From NCBI RefSeq assembly GCF_904846215.1, contig NZ_CAJGZK010000026.1:1-32308 (forward strand): a DNA stretch of 32,308 nt. Reading direction: 5' to 3'. Position numbers and translations under genes: made by a program. Below are positions 25,154 through 32,308 of the stretch, piece after piece (position 1 is the stretch's first letter; every line of letters starts with the position of its first letter). Source of the DNA: Psychrobacter glacincola (GTDB lineage Bacteria > Pseudomonadota > Gammaproteobacteria > Pseudomonadales > Moraxellaceae). The notes under the pieces are model-generated. The model saw only the letters and a program-made list of their open reading frames with translations, made no database searches and had not been told where the DNA came from.

Positions 25154-26506
25154 ATGTCTAAAGCTGAGAAAGTTTTCAAGGCTACTCCCTTTTTATTACA
25201 AAATACTGCTATATCTATATGGAATACACGTCTATATAAACAACGCCATAATGGTGATTATAATTACTTTAGATGTTTTTATAAAAGCACTGAAGATATG
25301 AGCAATAACGATATCCAAAATGAAATAAATAAGAAGAAAAAATACTTTCATGCTATTGTTACTAGCAAATCAGAATGGTACTTACCTTATAAACTTACTG
25401 ATCTAAAGGATTTTCCTATTCTAGAGAAAGAGGATTTGATCAGTAGTTTTGACAAAATAAAAACTATTAATGAATCTGAAGGAATAACTAGCCATACCGG
25501 AGGCACTACTGGTGCTTCCATGAAAGTTGTTTACACTAAGTCCAATATGCAAGAGCGTTTTGCTATTCTTGATCATTTTAGGGCAAAGCATGGTTATGAG
25601 CTTGGTAAAAAAACGGCCTGGTTCTCTGGTAAGAACCTAATTAGTGATAAAGATTTGCAAAAAGGTATTTGCTCTCATTACGACTTTTTTAATAAAATTC
25701 GTTTTTATTCTACATTTCATATTAATGAAAAAAACTTTGACGTTTATTGGAAATCTTTGAATAAATTTAGTCCTGAGTTCATTGTGGGTTTTCCTTTTAG
25801 TGTTTATGAAATATGCGAAATCGCTGATAGACGCGGATTAAGCTTAAAAAATAAGGTTAATGTGTTTTTTCCTAATGCTGAAAATTTATTGCCTCACTAT
25901 AGAGAGGTAATCGGTAGAGTGCTTGGTTGTAAAATAATTGACCAGTATGCTTCTTCAGAAGGCGCTCCTTTTATTTTGGAGTGTGTAGAAGGAAGCTTAC
26001 ATATTAATCCGTTTACAGGAATATTTGAAGTCGTTGACGAGAATATGGAACCAGCTATAGAAGGTGAGGTTTTAGTGACTTCGTTTACTACAGTAGGCAC
26101 ACCTTTAGTGCGTTATAGAATAGGCGATCGGATTAGATTGGCAGATCCTAACAAGACTTGTAAATGCGGCTCAAGCTTTCCATTAGTTGAAAATCTTGAA
26201 GGTAGAAAGACTGATTTCATATTTTCATTTGAAAGAGGTCGTATTAGCTTAGCTAATCTGAGTAATTCTACAAAGGGTACTAAAGGTATAGTGTGTTTCC
26301 AAGTAATACAGGAAGTGGAAACTGAAATATCTGTAAAGATAGTCATCAATGATCAATATAATAAATCTGAAGAAGACAAATTCATCTATGCGTTAAGAGA
26401 AAGAGTGGGAAATAACATTAATATCGATGTTAAGTATGTTAAAGATATTCCACGTGAAAAAAGTGGAAAATTTCGCTTTGTGAAGAATAATCTTGAACTG
26501 AAGTGA
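25154..26506 (+). CDS. PaaK/CapK-like AMP-forming adenylating enzyme
   Basis: 450 aa. Belongs by motif to the phenylacetate-CoA ligase (PaaK)/CapK group: ATP-binding loop SHTGGTTGAS at 113-122, QYASSEGAP for adenylate binding, YRIGDRIRL with its Asp in the hinge region, and a C-terminal REKSGKFRF with Lys439 as the likely catalytic lysine. Such enzymes activate a carboxylic acid as an acyl-AMP. CapK-like genes occur in many capsule loci, but their substrates are mostly unknown. No acyl carrier protein or acyltransferase that would accept the product is visible nearby. A CKCGSSFPLV segment carries two cysteines that may be structural. Context suggests it decorates a sugar, but this is inference. 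Confidence 0.8.
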   Translation: MSKAEKVFKATPFLLQNTAISIWNTRLYKQRHNGDYNYFRCFYKSTEDMSNNDIQNEINKKKKYFHAIVTSKSEWYLPYKLTDLKDFPILEKEDLISSFDKIKTINESEGITSHTGGTTGASMKVVYTKSNMQERFAILDHFRAKHGYELGKKTAWFSGKNLISDKDLQKGICSHYDFFNKIRFYSTFHINEKNFDVYWKSLNKFSPEFIVGFPFSVYEICEIADRRGLSLKNKVNVFFPNAENLLPHYREVIGRVLGCKIIDQYASSEGAPFILECVEGSLHINPFTGIFEVVDENMEPAIEGEVLVTSFTTVGTPLVRYRIGDRIRLADPNKTCKCGSSFPLVENLEGRKTDFIFSFERGRISLANLSNSTKGTKGIVCFQVIQEVETEISVKIVINDQYNKSEEDKFIYALRERVGNNINIDVKYVKDIPREKSGKFRFVKNNLELK

Positions 26507-26622
26507 TTATGCTGTTACTAATTATTTTATTTATTCGACATTCATACTAATATTTTAAATTTATATGTTGTAGCTACTTTTAATTATTTAAATTTTTTTA
26601 CATATAGTATTGAGGTGTTTCG

Positions 26623-27762
26623 ATGCGGAAGCCAAAAATTTGTTTTTTAATAACTGATGCTATTTCTTTTAACGTGTTAACTCGTGGACAGCTCGAGTAT
26701 ATTAGAGATTATTCTGATGTTGATATTACGCTAATTTGTGGTGGAAGCCGAGAGCAGCTGGATATTTTGCGTGCTCGTAATGTAGGTAAAGTTGTTAATG
26801 CTAAGTTTCAACGTAATCCATCTGTATTAAAAGATGCTAAATCATTAACGTATTTAATCTACTATCTACTATTTAATCGCTTTGATGTAATAATGTACTC
26901 AACGCCTAAAGCTTTGCTATTAGGTAGTCTAGCGTCCTTTATTACACTTCATAAAAATTCTATTGCACTCGTAAGAGGCCGTGTTTATGAGAACTTTTCT
27001 GGTAAAAAAAGAAAAGTATATGAAATTCTTGATAGAACTAGTCTGTTAGTTTCAAATGAAGTTATCTTTATTTCTAGGTCATTAGAAGAGGCTTATTTGA
27101 AGGATAAGCTAGTCAGTAATAACAAGACCATTTTACTGGGTGCTGGGTCTTCAAACGGTGTAGATACTTCTAAATATATACCTAAATGTTCCTTAGAAAA
27201 TGTTGACAAGCAATTCCAATGTGACTATGAGCCTAGTGTTTTTACAGTCGTAGTAGTTGGTCGTATTTGTTCTGATAAAGGTTTGCAGGATTTATCTGAG
27301 GTCATAAAAAAAATAGAGCAATCTAGCGTAAGATTTTTGCTAGTAGGGCAAATTGAAGATGAAGCATCAGAGAGCTTTCTAAGCAGTTTGATGTCTAATT
27401 ATTCCTGTATCCAGCATATACCGTATACCCCTGACATAGTTAAGTACTTTCAACAGGCTGACTTACATCTGCTTTTGAGTCATCGAGAAGGCTTTGGTAA
27501 TGTAGCTATTGAGGCTGCGAGCTGTGGCGTTCCAACCTTCGCATACGATGTTGTTGGTGTGAGAGATAGTGTAAATAATGGTATTAGCGGTCAAAGATTT
27601 AAATTTAGGGATACATCAGCCATTGCTAAAGCAATTGATAAGGCTGCTATTGATAGTAAATTTCATCAGAGGTATGCTGGTGCAAGAGATTGGGTTATTG
27701 AGAACTTTGAGCAAAAAGCTGTCTGGCAGAACTACTTGAATTTTTACTTGCAAAACTCTTAA
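26623..27762 (+). CDS. Family 4 glycosyltransferase
   Basis: 379 aa GT-B enzyme. PKICFLITDAISFNVLTRGQ at the start resembles GT4 transferases that add the first or second sugar after the initiating phosphosugar. Donor-domain motifs: VVVVGRICSDKGLQDL and HREGFGNVAIEAASCGVPT with the E-x7-E pair. GAGGTG lies eight bases before the ATG. It sits 12 bp upstream of the PglC-type initiating transferase, the position commonly held by the second-sugar (PglA-like) transferase, so it may add directly to QuiNAc4NAc-PP-Und. The 116-bp gap before it is AT-rich with no clear promoter. Confidence 0.87.
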   Translation: MRKPKICFLITDAISFNVLTRGQLEYIRDYSDVDITLICGGSREQLDILRARNVGKVVNAKFQRNPSVLKDAKSLTYLIYYLLFNRFDVIMYSTPKALLLGSLASFITLHKNSIALVRGRVYENFSGKKRKVYEILDRTSLLVSNEVIFISRSLEEAYLKDKLVSNNKTILLGAGSSNGVDTSKYIPKCSLENVDKQFQCDYEPSVFTVVVVGRICSDKGLQDLSEVIKKIEQSSVRFLLVGQIEDEASESFLSSLMSNYSCIQHIPYTPDIVKYFQQADLHLLLSHREGFGNVAIEAASCGVPTFAYDVVGVRDSVNNGISGQRFKFRDTSAIAKAIDKAAIDSKFHQRYAGARDWVIENFEQKAVWQNYLNFYLQNS

Positions 27763-27774
27763 GGTTACTGGTTT

Positions 27775-28398
27775 ATGATAAAACGACTGTTCGATATTAC
27801 TGCTGCAACTGCTGCTTTAGTAATCTTGTCTCCGGTATACGCTATTACTGCTTATAAAGTTAGTAAAAATCTAGGTGCACCAATATTGTTTCGTCAGACT
27901 CGTCCCGGTCTTAATGGAAAACCGTTTGAGATGATTAAGTTTCGTTCTATGAAAGATGCTCTAGATATAGAGGGCAATCCGTTACCTGATAGTGAACGCC
28001 TTACTGCTTTTGGTCAGACACTACGCAATACTAGCCTCGATGAATTACCAGAGCTATGGAATGTCATAAAAGGTGATATGAGCTTAGTCGGTCCGCGACC
28101 TTTATTAATGGAATACTTGCCATTGTATAATAAAGAACAAAACCGTCGTCATCAGCTGCGTCCTGGTATTACAGGCTTTGCGCAAGTTAATGGTCGTAAT
28201 GCTATCGGTTGGGATAAGAAGCTCGAGCTAGATACTTGGTATATAGACAATCAATCGTTATGGTTGGATATCAAGATACTTTTTAAAACTGTTAAAAAAG
28301 TACTGATTAAAGATGATATTAGCGCTGATGGTGAAGCAACGATGAGTAAGTTCACAGGGTCACAGAATCATCATGTAGTCGAGAGCAGCTATGAGTGA
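27775..28398 (+). CDS. pglC: Initiating phosphosugar transferase (PglC/WeeH/ItrB type)
   Basis: 207 aa, the short monotopic form of the polyprenyl-phosphate phosphoglycosyl transferase family. It moves phospho-QuiNAc4NAc (or a similar sugar phosphate) from UDP to undecaprenyl phosphate, starting the repeat unit. Residues 8-28 form the single re-entrant membrane helix with the Ser19-Pro20 kink; FEMIKFRSMKD and the catalytic Asp89-Glu90 in TSLDELPELWNV follow, then MSLVGPRPLL and LRPGITGFAQVNGRN. The larger WcaJ-type N-terminal domain is absent, as expected for the PglC class. An 8-bp overlap couples it to the acetyltransferase gene. Confidence 0.93.
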   Translation: MIKRLFDITAATAALVILSPVYAITAYKVSKNLGAPILFRQTRPGLNGKPFEMIKFRSMKDALDIEGNPLPDSERLTAFGQTLRNTSLDELPELWNVIKGDMSLVGPRPLLMEYLPLYNKEQNRRHQLRPGITGFAQVNGRNAIGWDKKLELDTWYIDNQSLWLDIKILFKTVKKVLIKDDISADGEATMSKFTGSQNHHVVESSYE

Positions 28399-29044
28399 AG
28401 TTTTTGCAGTTTATGGTGCTGCTGGCTGTGGTCGTAGCTTAATGCCCGTAGCTGTTGAACAATTGAAAATTTTGGGAAATACTAGTCAAATCGTATTCAT
28501 TGACGACGCTTTAACTCATGACACTAGCGTTAATGGCTATGTTGCGATGAACTATGACAGATTTAAAAGTTTAGAGAGCAGCAATAAATTTGTTCTTGTT
28601 GCTATCGCTAATGGCAATATACGTCAACAGCTTGTTGAGAAAGTTCAGCATGATGATATAGCATTATGGACAGTGCAAGGATCGACAACCTTGATTATGG
28701 ATAGTGTTATTATTGGGGCAGGGTCAGCTCTTAGTCCATTTGTTACTATAGCCTCGAATGTCACAATTGGTAAGTGTTTCCACGCTAACTTATACAGTTA
28801 TGTTGAGCATGATTGTATTATTGGCGATTATGTAACTTTTGCCCCCAGAGTAAGTTGTAACGGTAATATACATATTCATGACTATGCTTATATTGGTGCG
28901 GGTGCAGTTATCAAACAAGGTACGCCTGATAAGCCATTAATTATTGGTAATGGTGCTATTGTTGGTATGGGCGCAGTAGTAACCAAGGATGTACCAGCAG
29001 GCGTAGTAGTCGTTGGTAATCCGGCACGTCCATTAAATAAATAG
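28391..29044 (+). CDS. pglD: PglD/WeeI-type sugar N-acetyltransferase
   Basis: 217 aa. Acetylates the 4-amino group of the UDP-4-amino sugar with acetyl-CoA, completing UDP-QuiNAc4NAc. The N-terminal Rossmann-like domain starts VYGAAGCGRSL and binds the UDP-sugar; from about residue 100 there is a left-handed beta helix of hexapeptide repeats. The probable catalytic base is His140 in VEHDCIIGD, matching His125 of Campylobacter PglD. VVVGNPARP closes the CoA-binding end. It overlaps the pglC stop by 8 bp and is followed 76 bp later by the aminotransferase. Confidence 0.9.
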   Translation: MSEVFAVYGAAGCGRSLMPVAVEQLKILGNTSQIVFIDDALTHDTSVNGYVAMNYDRFKSLESSNKFVLVAIANGNIRQQLVEKVQHDDIALWTVQGSTTLIMDSVIIGAGSALSPFVTIASNVTIGKCFHANLYSYVEHDCIIGDYVTFAPRVSCNGNIHIHDYAYIGAGAVIKQGTPDKPLIIGNGAIVGMGAVVTKDVPAGVVVVGNPARPLNK

Positions 29045-29120
29045 TTATAAGAATTTAAATAATTAACAAGTAGTAATCTAAGCCAACTTATCAGATAAAA
29101 AATACAATTTTAAGGATCTT

Positions 29121-30329
29121 ATGCTAAACACGCCTTTTTCACCTTGGCCGAGCTTTACTCAAATTGAGGCCGATGCTATTAGCCAAGTGCTGTTGTCTAA
29201 TAAAGTAAACTACTGGACCGGACAAGAAGGTCGCAAGTTTGAAGAAGAGTTCGCTGATTGGGCAGATAGCAAATATGCTATTGCTATGGGTAATGGCACT
29301 TTGGCTCTAGATGTTGCATTACAAGCGCTTACTATTGGTGCAGGTGATGAAGTTATCGTCACACCGCGTACCTTTATTGCTAGCATTTCTTCAGTGGTTA
29401 ATTCCGGTGCTACTCCTATCTTTGCTGATGTCGAAGAAGCCACAGGTAATATCACCGCTGAGACTATTGCTGCGGTTATTACCCCCAATACCAAAGCCAT
29501 TGTCTGTGTACATTTGGCAGGCTGGCCTTGTGATATGGACGCTATTATGGCTCTTGCAGAGCAGCATAACCTGTATGTGATAGAGGACTGTGCCCAAGCA
29601 CACGGTACTCGTTATAAGGGTCGTAGTGTCGGTAGTATTGGCCATGTCGGTGCTTGGAGCTTTTGCCAAGACAAAATTATGACTACCGGCGGTGAAGGTG
29701 GTATGGTCACTACCAATGATGAGCAGCTATGGCGTACGATGTGGGCCTACAAGGATCATGGCAAGAGTTATGCTGCTGTCTATGAGACGGAGCATCCACC
29801 GGGCTATCGTTGGCTACATGAGAGCTTCGGTACCAACTGGCGTATGACTGAGATGCAAGCAGCGATTGGTCGTATTCAGCTAACACGTATGGCTGAGTGG
29901 ACGGCTAAGCGCACAATTAATGCACAGGCAATACTAGACGAATGTGATAAGTGGCAAGTGCAAGGGTATTTATCAGTACCTAGATTAGAGAATACGTCAG
30001 CGTTTGCTGACTGTACTCACGGCTATTACAAGCTGTATGTCTATGTACAGCCCGACAATTTGCCTGAAGGTTGGTCACGCGATAGAATTATCGCTGAGAT
30101 CAATGAGCTAAAAGTACCTTGTTTTTCGGGTTCGGCGTCTGAGGTTTATCTAGAAAAAGCTTTCGATAATACGGGACTCCGCCCAGAAATTAGGCTGCCC
30201 ACAGCTAAACAGTTGGGTGAGACTAGTTTAATGTTTTTAGTACACCCTACTTTGACTACTGTAGAAATTCAGCAGACCGTAGCAGCTATTGATAAAGTAT
30301 TCTCTAAGATGGATAGTTCTAGTCGATGA
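29121..30329 (+). CDS. pglE: DegT-family PLP aminotransferase (PglE/WeeJ type)
   Basis: 402 aa. Converts the 4-keto product of PglF to the 4-amino sugar, with glutamate as usual donor. The PLP-binding lysine is Lys185 in SFCQDKIMTTGGEGG; VIEDCAQAHG gives the Asp that holds the PLP ring nitrogen, and NWRMTEMQAAIGRIQL is a family hallmark. AAGGA eight bases before ATG 29121 supports the start. It completes the pglC-pglD-pglE group, which works with pglF at 3275. In principle it might also serve the PseB-derived ketosugar, but its neighbours argue for the QuiNAc4NAc route. Its last codons run into the promoter of the next gene. Confidence 0.9.
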   Translation: MLNTPFSPWPSFTQIEADAISQVLLSNKVNYWTGQEGRKFEEEFADWADSKYAIAMGNGTLALDVALQALTIGAGDEVIVTPRTFIASISSVVNSGATPIFADVEEATGNITAETIAAVITPNTKAIVCVHLAGWPCDMDAIMALAEQHNLYVIEDCAQAHGTRYKGRSVGSIGHVGAWSFCQDKIMTTGGEGGMVTTNDEQLWRTMWAYKDHGKSYAAVYETEHPPGYRWLHESFGTNWRMTEMQAAIGRIQLTRMAEWTAKRTINAQAILDECDKWQVQGYLSVPRLENTSAFADCTHGYYKLYVYVQPDNLPEGWSRDRIIAEINELKVPCFSGSASEVYLEKAFDNTGLRPEIRLPTAKQLGETSLMFLVHPTLTTVEIQQTVAAIDKVFSKMDSSSR

Positions 30330-30338
30330 TAATTGCTG

Positions 30339-30344
30339 TATAAT
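30339..30344 (+). promoter_or_regulatory. Candidate -10 box (TATAAT) for the Wzi-family gene
   Basis: Perfect TATAAT ten bases after the aminotransferase stop codon. The best -35 match at about 16 bp spacing is TTCTAG (30317), which is weak and lies in the end of pglE. It would give a leader of about 75 bases before ATG 30426, allowing the outer-membrane gene to be expressed separately from the biosynthesis genes. Confidence 0.45.
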
Positions 30345-30425
30345 AGCCCTTATTCATTTTAGATCAGTAGACGTTGAGCAATATCCAATACCAGTCGTCA
30401 AGTACTCCTACAAAAGCAGACCCTC

Positions 30426-31886
30426 ATGAATAAAAAGCTAGTTACCGTATTGAGTGCCAGTATCGTATCGATAGTCTCTCTGCTATCGACGACAGCATCC
30501 GCACAAAACCTATATATGAATGATCTGCGTCTCAGAGCAGATCTCGACTGGCTTAACAGTCAAGGTGTGACACAAATCAGTACCAGCACTTGGCCACTGA
30601 CCGCTAATGAAATAAAACGTGGTCTTAGCACAGCTAATGCCGTGACGCCAGCTCAGCAGCAAGTATTAAGGTCGGTATATACTAAGCTTAAGCAAAACCC
30701 TAATTCCTTAGTTCATGCTGATGTAGGTGTGTATCTACAGACTGATCGTCAGCAGCTCCCACAAACCTTTGGTGATGACCAGCTAGCAGGTCAGCAAATT
30801 AACGCCTCTGTAGGACTCAGTGAAGAGAATCTAGAGTTTAATTTCCAAGCCAACCTAAAGAACGACAAGCTGATTGAGGATGGCTCTGATGTTAGCTTTG
30901 AGGGCTCTTATGTCGCTGGTAGTTTTGCTAATCAGTGGCTAGTTGCGGGTAAGATACCAGCATGGTGGGGCCCAGGCAATGATGGTAGTCTAATTCGCGG
31001 TGATGCTAGCATTCCCGTTGCTGGATTTACTATGCAGCGTGATCAACAAACAGCGCCTAATTCGCAGTATCTATCGTGGGTAGGTTCTTGGCAATATCAG
31101 CTATTTGCTGGTCAGCTCGATGATTATACCGCTATACCAGATGCTAAGCTGTTTGGTGCGCGTGTCACTGCCAGTCCGCTACCTTGGTTAGAGTTGGGTG
31201 CTTCACGTACCTTTATGTGGGGCGGTGAGGGTCGACCACAGAGCTTTAGCTCATTTACTGATGCTATTCTAGGTACAAAAGATAATGGTGATAATGGTGG
31301 TAGCTCCGATCAAGATCCTGCTAATCAGCTGGCTGGCTTTGATGCCCGCTTAAGTTTAGCGCCCTTAGTTAACCTGCCAGCTGGGATTTATGCGCAGTAT
31401 GTCGGCGAAGATGAATCCGGTGGTCTGCCTGCCAAAAATATGTACTTGGCTGGCGTAGATTATGCTTCTTCGGCTTATGGCAAACCGTATCAACTGTATG
31501 CTGAATATGCAGATACCCGTACTGGCGGTGAATCAAAAGGAATATCTTATGATCATTTCCTTTATACCGATGGATATTATCAACAAGGTTACCCACTTGG
31601 CTATTCGTTAGGCGGTGATGCTGAGAGTGTTTCAGTTGGCGGCAAACTGTGGCTAAATGAACGTAATTTTATCAACGCAAAATTACAGCATGCTAGAGTC
31701 AATCAAGCCGACGAGGCTATTAATCAAGCTTTTCCAACGACTGATAAGCTAACGGTAGTCGATGTAGCGTGGGAACATCAGTTGCAGCCCTTAACTAGTA
31801 TTAACACTAGACTGTGGGCAGTAGACTCAGATATCCAATCAACGGATATCGGCATAGGAGTAGGTGTAGAGTTAAAAACTTACTAA
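30426..31886 (+). CDS. wzi: Wzi-family capsule assembly outer-membrane protein
   Basis: 486 aa. A signal peptide occupies residues 1-26 (hydrophobic core VLSASIVSIVSLL, cleavage likely after TASA). The mature part starts NLYMNDLRLRADLDWL and matches the capsule assembly Wzi family, an 18-stranded outer-membrane barrel that binds capsule at the cell surface in E. coli. Features consistent with the family: alternating polar and aromatic strands, WLVAGKIPAWWGPGNDGSLI, and a C-terminal strand ending in an aromatic residue (VELKTY). The base composition looks richer in G+C than the central genes, as expected for a conserved core gene. It ends the capsule locus; a candidate promoter lies just upstream. 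Confidence 0.85.
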   Translation: MNKKLVTVLSASIVSIVSLLSTTASAQNLYMNDLRLRADLDWLNSQGVTQISTSTWPLTANEIKRGLSTANAVTPAQQQVLRSVYTKLKQNPNSLVHADVGVYLQTDRQQLPQTFGDDQLAGQQINASVGLSEENLEFNFQANLKNDKLIEDGSDVSFEGSYVAGSFANQWLVAGKIPAWWGPGNDGSLIRGDASIPVAGFTMQRDQQTAPNSQYLSWVGSWQYQLFAGQLDDYTAIPDAKLFGARVTASPLPWLELGASRTFMWGGEGRPQSFSSFTDAILGTKDNGDNGGSSDQDPANQLAGFDARLSLAPLVNLPAGIYAQYVGEDESGGLPAKNMYLAGVDYASSAYGKPYQLYAEYADTRTGGESKGISYDHFLYTDGYYQQGYPLGYSLGGDAESVSVGGKLWLNERNFINAKLQHARVNQADEAINQAFPTTDKLTVVDVAWEHQLQPLTSINTRLWAVDSDIQSTDIGIGVGVELKTY

Positions 31887-31941
31887 GCTCAATTGTGTTT
31901 TCGTTTTAAAATACAGTTATATAAATATAATTTCTTAATCT

Positions 31942-31997
31942 AATTTACTGGTAACATCTCTTTATTTTTTATTGCTATGTTATCTGTATAGTAAATT
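31942..31997 (+). terminator. Two-part stem-loop after wzi
   Basis: AATTTACT (31942-31949) pairs with AGTAAATT (31990-31997), and GGTAACAT (31950-31957) with ATGTTATC (31977-31984, one G-T wobble); a 5-base bulge separates the two stems on the right side. The loop is T-rich. No T run follows, so it may be a 3' end-protecting structure rather than an intrinsic terminator. Confidence 0.35.
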
Positions 31998-32065
31998 TAA
32001 GTGACGTACGATATATTTTGAGCGACGCACGGTGTAATATATATAAACTAGACTTTTCCGTATGG

Positions 32066-32106
32066 TAGTCATCGGTTTTTATTGCAGAATTAATAATCCG
32101 ATACTA
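32066..32106. repeat. Inverted repeat before the IS5-family end
   Basis: TAGT-c-ATCGG (32066-32075) pairs with CCGAT-ACTA (32098-32106) with one bulged base: nine pairs around a 22-base AT-rich loop. Function unknown; it could be a weak terminator or a relic of an earlier insertion. Confidence 0.35.
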
Positions 32107-32184
32107 TAACTAATGTTATTGAAATATCAGTATAAACAACTGCTTAAAGGTAGCATCAATAATATAAATTATTTTTTTATTAAT

Positions 32185-32308
32185 AGACCTCTTGCAAAAG
32201 TCATAGATTAAGCTCGAAATTAACGATACCAGCAAACAGCTTCATTCTAAGATCATAGCGCTGACGACGGTTGCGATATTTATGAGCCACGATCTTGAAT
32301 AATTTGAT
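32185..32308 (-). mobile_element. IS5-family insertion sequence, terminal fragment
   Basis: AGACCTCTTGCAAAAGTC at 32185 has the look of an IS terminus, and a transposase C-terminus ends 16 bp inside it. The element continues past the right edge of the window. The flanking bases ATTAAT fit the TA-rich short targets used by many IS5-family elements, but the duplication cannot be checked. Confidence 0.7.
32201..32308 (-). CDS. IS5-family transposase, C-terminus only
   Basis: 35 codons and a stop (TGA, reverse of 32201-32203). The segment HKYRNRRQRYDLRMKLFAG followed by IVNFEL is the usual end of a subgroup of IS5-family DDE transposases (the pattern YRNRRKR-x5-LI-x-GI-x-NYEL). The catalytic DDE residues lie outside the window, so activity cannot be judged. 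Confidence 0.75.
   Translation of the reverse strand: MKLFKIVAHKYRNRRQRYDLRMKLFAGIVNFELNL

Larger units (their letters stand above)
31887..32184. other. AT-rich gap between wzi and the IS5-family end; no gene
   Basis: No open frame of useful length on either strand. It contains two stem-loops (listed separately) and an imperfect direct repeat at about 32001-32040 (GTGACGTACGATATAT against GCGACGCACGGTGTAATATAT). No tRNA or other RNA gene is recognised. Confidence 0.6.

Noticed and set aside
29210..29669. Overlapping open frames on both strands inside the aminotransferase gene
   Set aside because: Shadows of pglE, whose PLP-lysine and other motifs cover the same region.
29121..30329. The DegT aminotransferase as the missing PseC
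   Set aside because: It is packed with PglC- and PglD-type genes, as in the weeH-weeI-weeJ order, which explains it fully. A dual role cannot be excluded but has no support here.
1..32308. CRISPR array, tRNA or rRNA genes, prophage
   Set aside because: No regularly spaced repeats, no tRNA-like cloverleaf arms with CCA ends, and no rRNA or phage structural genes were seen on either strand.

Overview
The window is most of a capsule (K-antigen) biosynthesis locus of the Wzy-dependent type, with nearly all genes on the + strand. Low G+C, the gene types (Wza/Wzb/Wzc, TviB/WbpP-type UDP-GalNAcA genes, a PglF/PglC/PglD/PglE set like Acinetobacter weeH-K, a Wzi-family protein) and the two flanking insertion sequences point to a gammaproteobacterium of the Moraxellaceae, most likely Psychrobacter. 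This is inferred from protein recognition; no search was run.

Layout. 1-89 is the end of an IS1-family element, on the - strand, that has cut into wza; only the 3' part of wza remains here (90-470). Next come wzb and wzc (tyrosine phosphatase and kinase controlling chain length and export), a membrane-bound PglF-type 4,6-dehydratase, and tviB-tviC (UDP-GlcNAc to UDP-GalNAcA). A PglK-type ABC flippase follows at 7648. The variable centre (about 9500-27770) holds a nonulosonic-acid module (pseB, pseF, an RmlD-like reductase, a NeuB-family synthase), a DPM1-like transferase, a KpsS-like transferase, a QueC-like PP-loop protein, a membrane-anchored GH88/GH105-like protein, a pyruvyltransferase, further GT2 and GT4 glycosyltransferases, an EpsG/Wzy-type polymerase and a PaaK/CapK-like adenylating enzyme. 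The 3' end is a conserved frame: PglC-type initiating phosphosugar transferase, PglD-type acetyltransferase, PglE-type aminotransferase, then a Wzi-family outer-membrane protein. The window ends inside a second mobile element, of the IS5 family.

How the genes work together (inference). PglF, PglE and PglD make UDP-QuiNAc4NAc (diacetylbacillosamine type) and PglC loads the phosphosugar on undecaprenyl phosphate. The glycosyltransferases extend it, probably with GalNAcA and a CMP-activated nonulosonate. The ABC protein is the only visible flippase, the EpsG-like protein the only visible polymerase; Wzc/Wzb control export and Wzi anchors capsule at the surface.

Most unusual points: (1) the nonulosonate module lacks recognisable PseC, PseG and PseH and instead has a 4-keto-sugar reductase, suggesting a 9-deoxy nonulosonate with a 7-hydroxyl; (2) a QueC-like PP-loop enzyme with a conserved Cys4 site lies inside a capsule locus beside a GH88/GH105-like protein; (3) wza is disrupted by an IS1-family element; (4) no Wzx is present although a Wzy-like polymerase is.
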